Of a stretch of DNA of 64,000 nt, positions 62,681-64,000 are shown piece by piece. The DNA is from Cyclobacteriaceae bacterium (GTDB lineage Bacteria > Bacteroidota > Bacteroidia > Cytophagales > Cyclobacteriaceae): assembly GCA_028278225.1 (NCBI GenBank), contig JANQEU010000022.1, forward strand, positions 98,244 to 162,243. The letters run 5' to 3'. Position 1 is the stretch's first letter. Every line of letters starts with the position of its first letter. The position numbers and the translations under genes are program-made. The notes below the pieces were generated by a model. The model ran no database searches. It worked only from the letters and a program-made list of their open reading frames with translations, and was not told the DNA's origin.

Positions 62681-63562
62681 TCAATACCCAAACCTCTTCA
62701 GCGCCCTCTTTTTCTTTCTCCAGTCCTTTTCGACTTTTACGAATGTTTCAAGGTGTACCTTTTTTTGAAAGAACTGTTCCATTTCGATCCTTGATTCTAT
62801 CCCAACTTTCTTGAGACTTTCACCATTTTTCCCAATGAGGATTCCTTTTTGACTATTTCGCTCCACGTAAATAATAGCTCGCATCCGGATGATATCATCG
62901 GTCTCCTTAAAGTCTTCTATGGTGACTTCACAGCTGTATGGGATTTCCTGCTTGTAGTTGAGAAAGATCTTTTCACGAATGATTTCGGCCGCAAAAAATC
63001 TTTCAGGTTTGTCAGTAAGTTGATCGCCGGGAAAATAGGGGGGATGGACAGGAAGATGATTTTTGATTTTTGTAAACAGGTGATCGGTATTTATTTGGTG
63101 TAAAGCGGAAATTGGTTCGATCTCTATACCGGGAATCTGTTCCTTCCAATAGACCATCTTATCTTCCACCTGTGATCCCACTCCTTTGTCGATTTTGTTA
63201 AGTACTAAAACCAGTGGTGTGTCCATTTCAATGCAATGATCCAGGATACCGGATTCCTTGTACTTTTCTCCCAGTTCAACGACGTAGAGAATCAGATCGG
63301 CGTCTTCCAGGGAAGCCCGCACAAACTTCATCATATTTTCCTGGAGTTGATATTGCGGATCAATCACTCCGGGGGTATCACTATATACCATCTGGAAATC
63401 CGGTCCGGTGAGTATCCCAAATATCCGATGACGGGTGGTTTGGGCTTTCGAGGTGATTATGGAGAGCCGTTCGCCAACCAAAGCATTCATCAGCGTGGAC
63501 TTGCCTACATTCGGTTTGCCCAGAATACTGACAAAACCCGATTTGAAATTTGAATGGCTCAT
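62681..63562 (-). CDS. era: Ribosome-assembly GTPase Era
   Basis: 293 residues. G domain: LGKPNVGKSTLMN (G1), SDTPGVID (G3), VLNKIDKG (G4); C-terminal KH domain with QKGILIGKNGESLKKVG. Binds the 3' end of 16S rRNA during 30S assembly. Its stop lies at the edge of the right heptad array of element B. The ATG at 63562 matches the conserved start SNFKSGFVSILG. Confidence 0.97.
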   Translation of the reverse strand: MSHSNFKSGFVSILGKPNVGKSTLMNALVGERLSIITSKAQTTRHRIFGILTGPDFQMVYSDTPGVIDPQYQLQENMMKFVRASLEDADLILYVVELGEKYKESGILDHCIEMDTPLVLVLNKIDKGVGSQVEDKMVYWKEQIPGIEIEPISALHQINTDHLFTKIKNHLPVHPPYFPGDQLTDKPERFFAAEIIREKIFLNYKQEIPYSCEVTIEDFKETDDIIRMRAIIYVERNSQKGILIGKNGESLKKVGIESRIEMEQFFQKKVHLETFVKVEKDWRKKKRALKRFGY

Positions 63563-63661
63563 TGGTGAGCAAAACTATCCGATATGTTTGAAACACGTGG
63601 AAGACTAACAATTTGAAAACATATTGGGAAATATGAAATGGTGTGCTAAATTTGCAAACTC

Positions 63662-63727
63662 ATATCGCGGGGTGGAGTCCCGATAAAATCGGGAGTAGCT
63701 CGTTTTAAGTTTATCACTTAGCGGGGG
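63662..63727 (+). pseudogene. Partial, rearranged copy of the initiator tRNA gene
   Basis: ATATCGCGGGGTGGAG (63662-63677) is identical to the 5' start of the tRNA at 63748-63763. It is followed by a palindrome TCCCGAT-AAA-ATCGGGA (63678-63694), then TAGCTCG (63696-63702), which matches the tRNA D-arm end. After unrelated sequence, TAGCGGGGG (63719-63727) is the exact reverse complement of the tRNA 3' end (63816-63824). It cannot fold as a tRNA. Confidence 0.6.
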
Positions 63728-63751
63728 ACAACCACCAGCGATAAAATATAT

Positions 63752-63824
<73 letters not shown>

Positions 63825-63830
63825 CTATCC

Positions 63831-63856
63831 AGGTCAGCAATAGCTGGCCTTTTTTC
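63831..63856 (+). terminator. Terminator-like hairpin after tRNA-fMet
   Basis: GGTCAGC (63832-63838), loop AATA, GCTGGCC (63843-63849; one G-T wobble), then TTTTTT. It begins 7 nt after the tRNA. Confidence 0.75.
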
Positions 63857-63862
63857 TATATC

Positions 63863-64000
63863 TTGGATCACTACGTTGTTTATGTTCTTTATTCAAAGGT
63901 TTACAATAAGATTTATGTAGGTTACACCTCAAATCTTATTGCCAGGTTTCACTCACATAACCGTTTAGGGACCAAAGGTTGGACAGTTCGCTACAGACCT
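63863..64000 (+). CDS. GIY-YIG nuclease-like protein, N-terminal part (runs off window)
   Basis: The frame from TTG at 63863 runs open to the window end. It reads DHYVVYVLYSKVYNKIYVGY then TSNLIARFHSHNRLGTKGWT, which is the GIY-YIG motif (here VYV and YVG) plus the Arg of the active site (ARFHSH). These short (about 80-100 residue) UPF0213/YhbQ-like proteins are frequent next to tRNA or rRNA genes in Bacteroidota and are sometimes multicopy. The start may lie elsewhere; TTG is the best visible. Confidence 0.75.
   Translation, partial: MDHYVVYVLYSKVYNKIYVGYTSNLIARFHSHNRLGTKGWTVRYRP

Overview
The window is chromosomal DNA from a member of the phylum Bacteroidota, most likely a free-living Cytophagales-type organism. 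This is read from a type IX secretion (T9SS) sorting domain on a 2364-residue surface protein, a TonB-dependent receptor and another protein with N-terminal carboxypeptidase-regulatory-like domains, DUF4296 and DUF5686 family proteins, a BatA/DUF58 aerotolerance-type operon, several short 'four helix bundle' genes, and frequent GTG/TTG starts with weak Shine-Dalgarno sequences. No rRNA, CRISPR array, prophage or intact insertion sequence was seen.

Layout. 1-8.6 kb: the 3' part of an M14-type zinc carboxypeptidase, a sulfotransferase, a BamA-like outer membrane protein, a TolB-like lipoprotein, DNA polymerase IV (dinB), two four-helix-bundle genes and a LexA/CI-like XRE-S24 repressor. 8.7-15.5 kb: DUF5686 protein, TPR lipoprotein, then the translation operon thrS-infC-rpmI-rplT, with infC starting at a rare AUC codon. 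15.6-34.6 kb: a surface polysaccharide locus with an initiating sugar transferase, seven glycosyltransferases, a Wzm/Wzt-type ABC exporter, a sulfotransferase and an O-antigen ligase/polymerase. Embedded in it is a compact biosynthetic unit: phosphopantetheinyl transferase, SDR, ThDP enzyme, and a 1148-residue protein with the order AMP-ligase, carrier protein, sulfotransferase, thioesterase. 34.7-44.4 kb: a giant T9SS-exported protein, a secreted caspase-family protease and an overlapping papain-fold protein that has lost its catalytic cysteine. 44.4-50.4 kb: a gene-poor patch with possible IS21-like end remnants, an aldose epimerase, a putAbiC-type phage-defence candidate, and a BatA/DUF58 operon. 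50.4-58 kb: DUF4296 lipoprotein, mutS2, cytochrome b5-like protein, amino-sugar kinase, murQ and a TonB-dependent receptor. 58-64 kb: a secreted EEP-family protein, SprT-like protein, der and era (split by a four-helix-bundle element), initiator tRNA-Met and the 5' part of a GIY-YIG gene.

The two strongest unexplained signals are these. (1) Four places carry arrays of degenerate repeats with an exact 7-nt period, arranged as inverted pairs. Two pairs bracket a four-helix-bundle gene (6461-6965 and 62141-62679); two are gene-less hairpins (1311-1401 and 45816-45885). The repeat sequence differs from locus to locus but the period and the inverted layout do not. One element sits exactly at the start codon of der, between era and der; another supplies the apparent N-terminal extension of dinB. 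(2) The AMP-ligase/carrier/sulfotransferase/thioesterase protein recalls the ST-TE ending of curacin and 1-alkene (Ols) synthases but has no PKS module, has a cysteine in place of the thioesterase serine, and lies among glycan genes.
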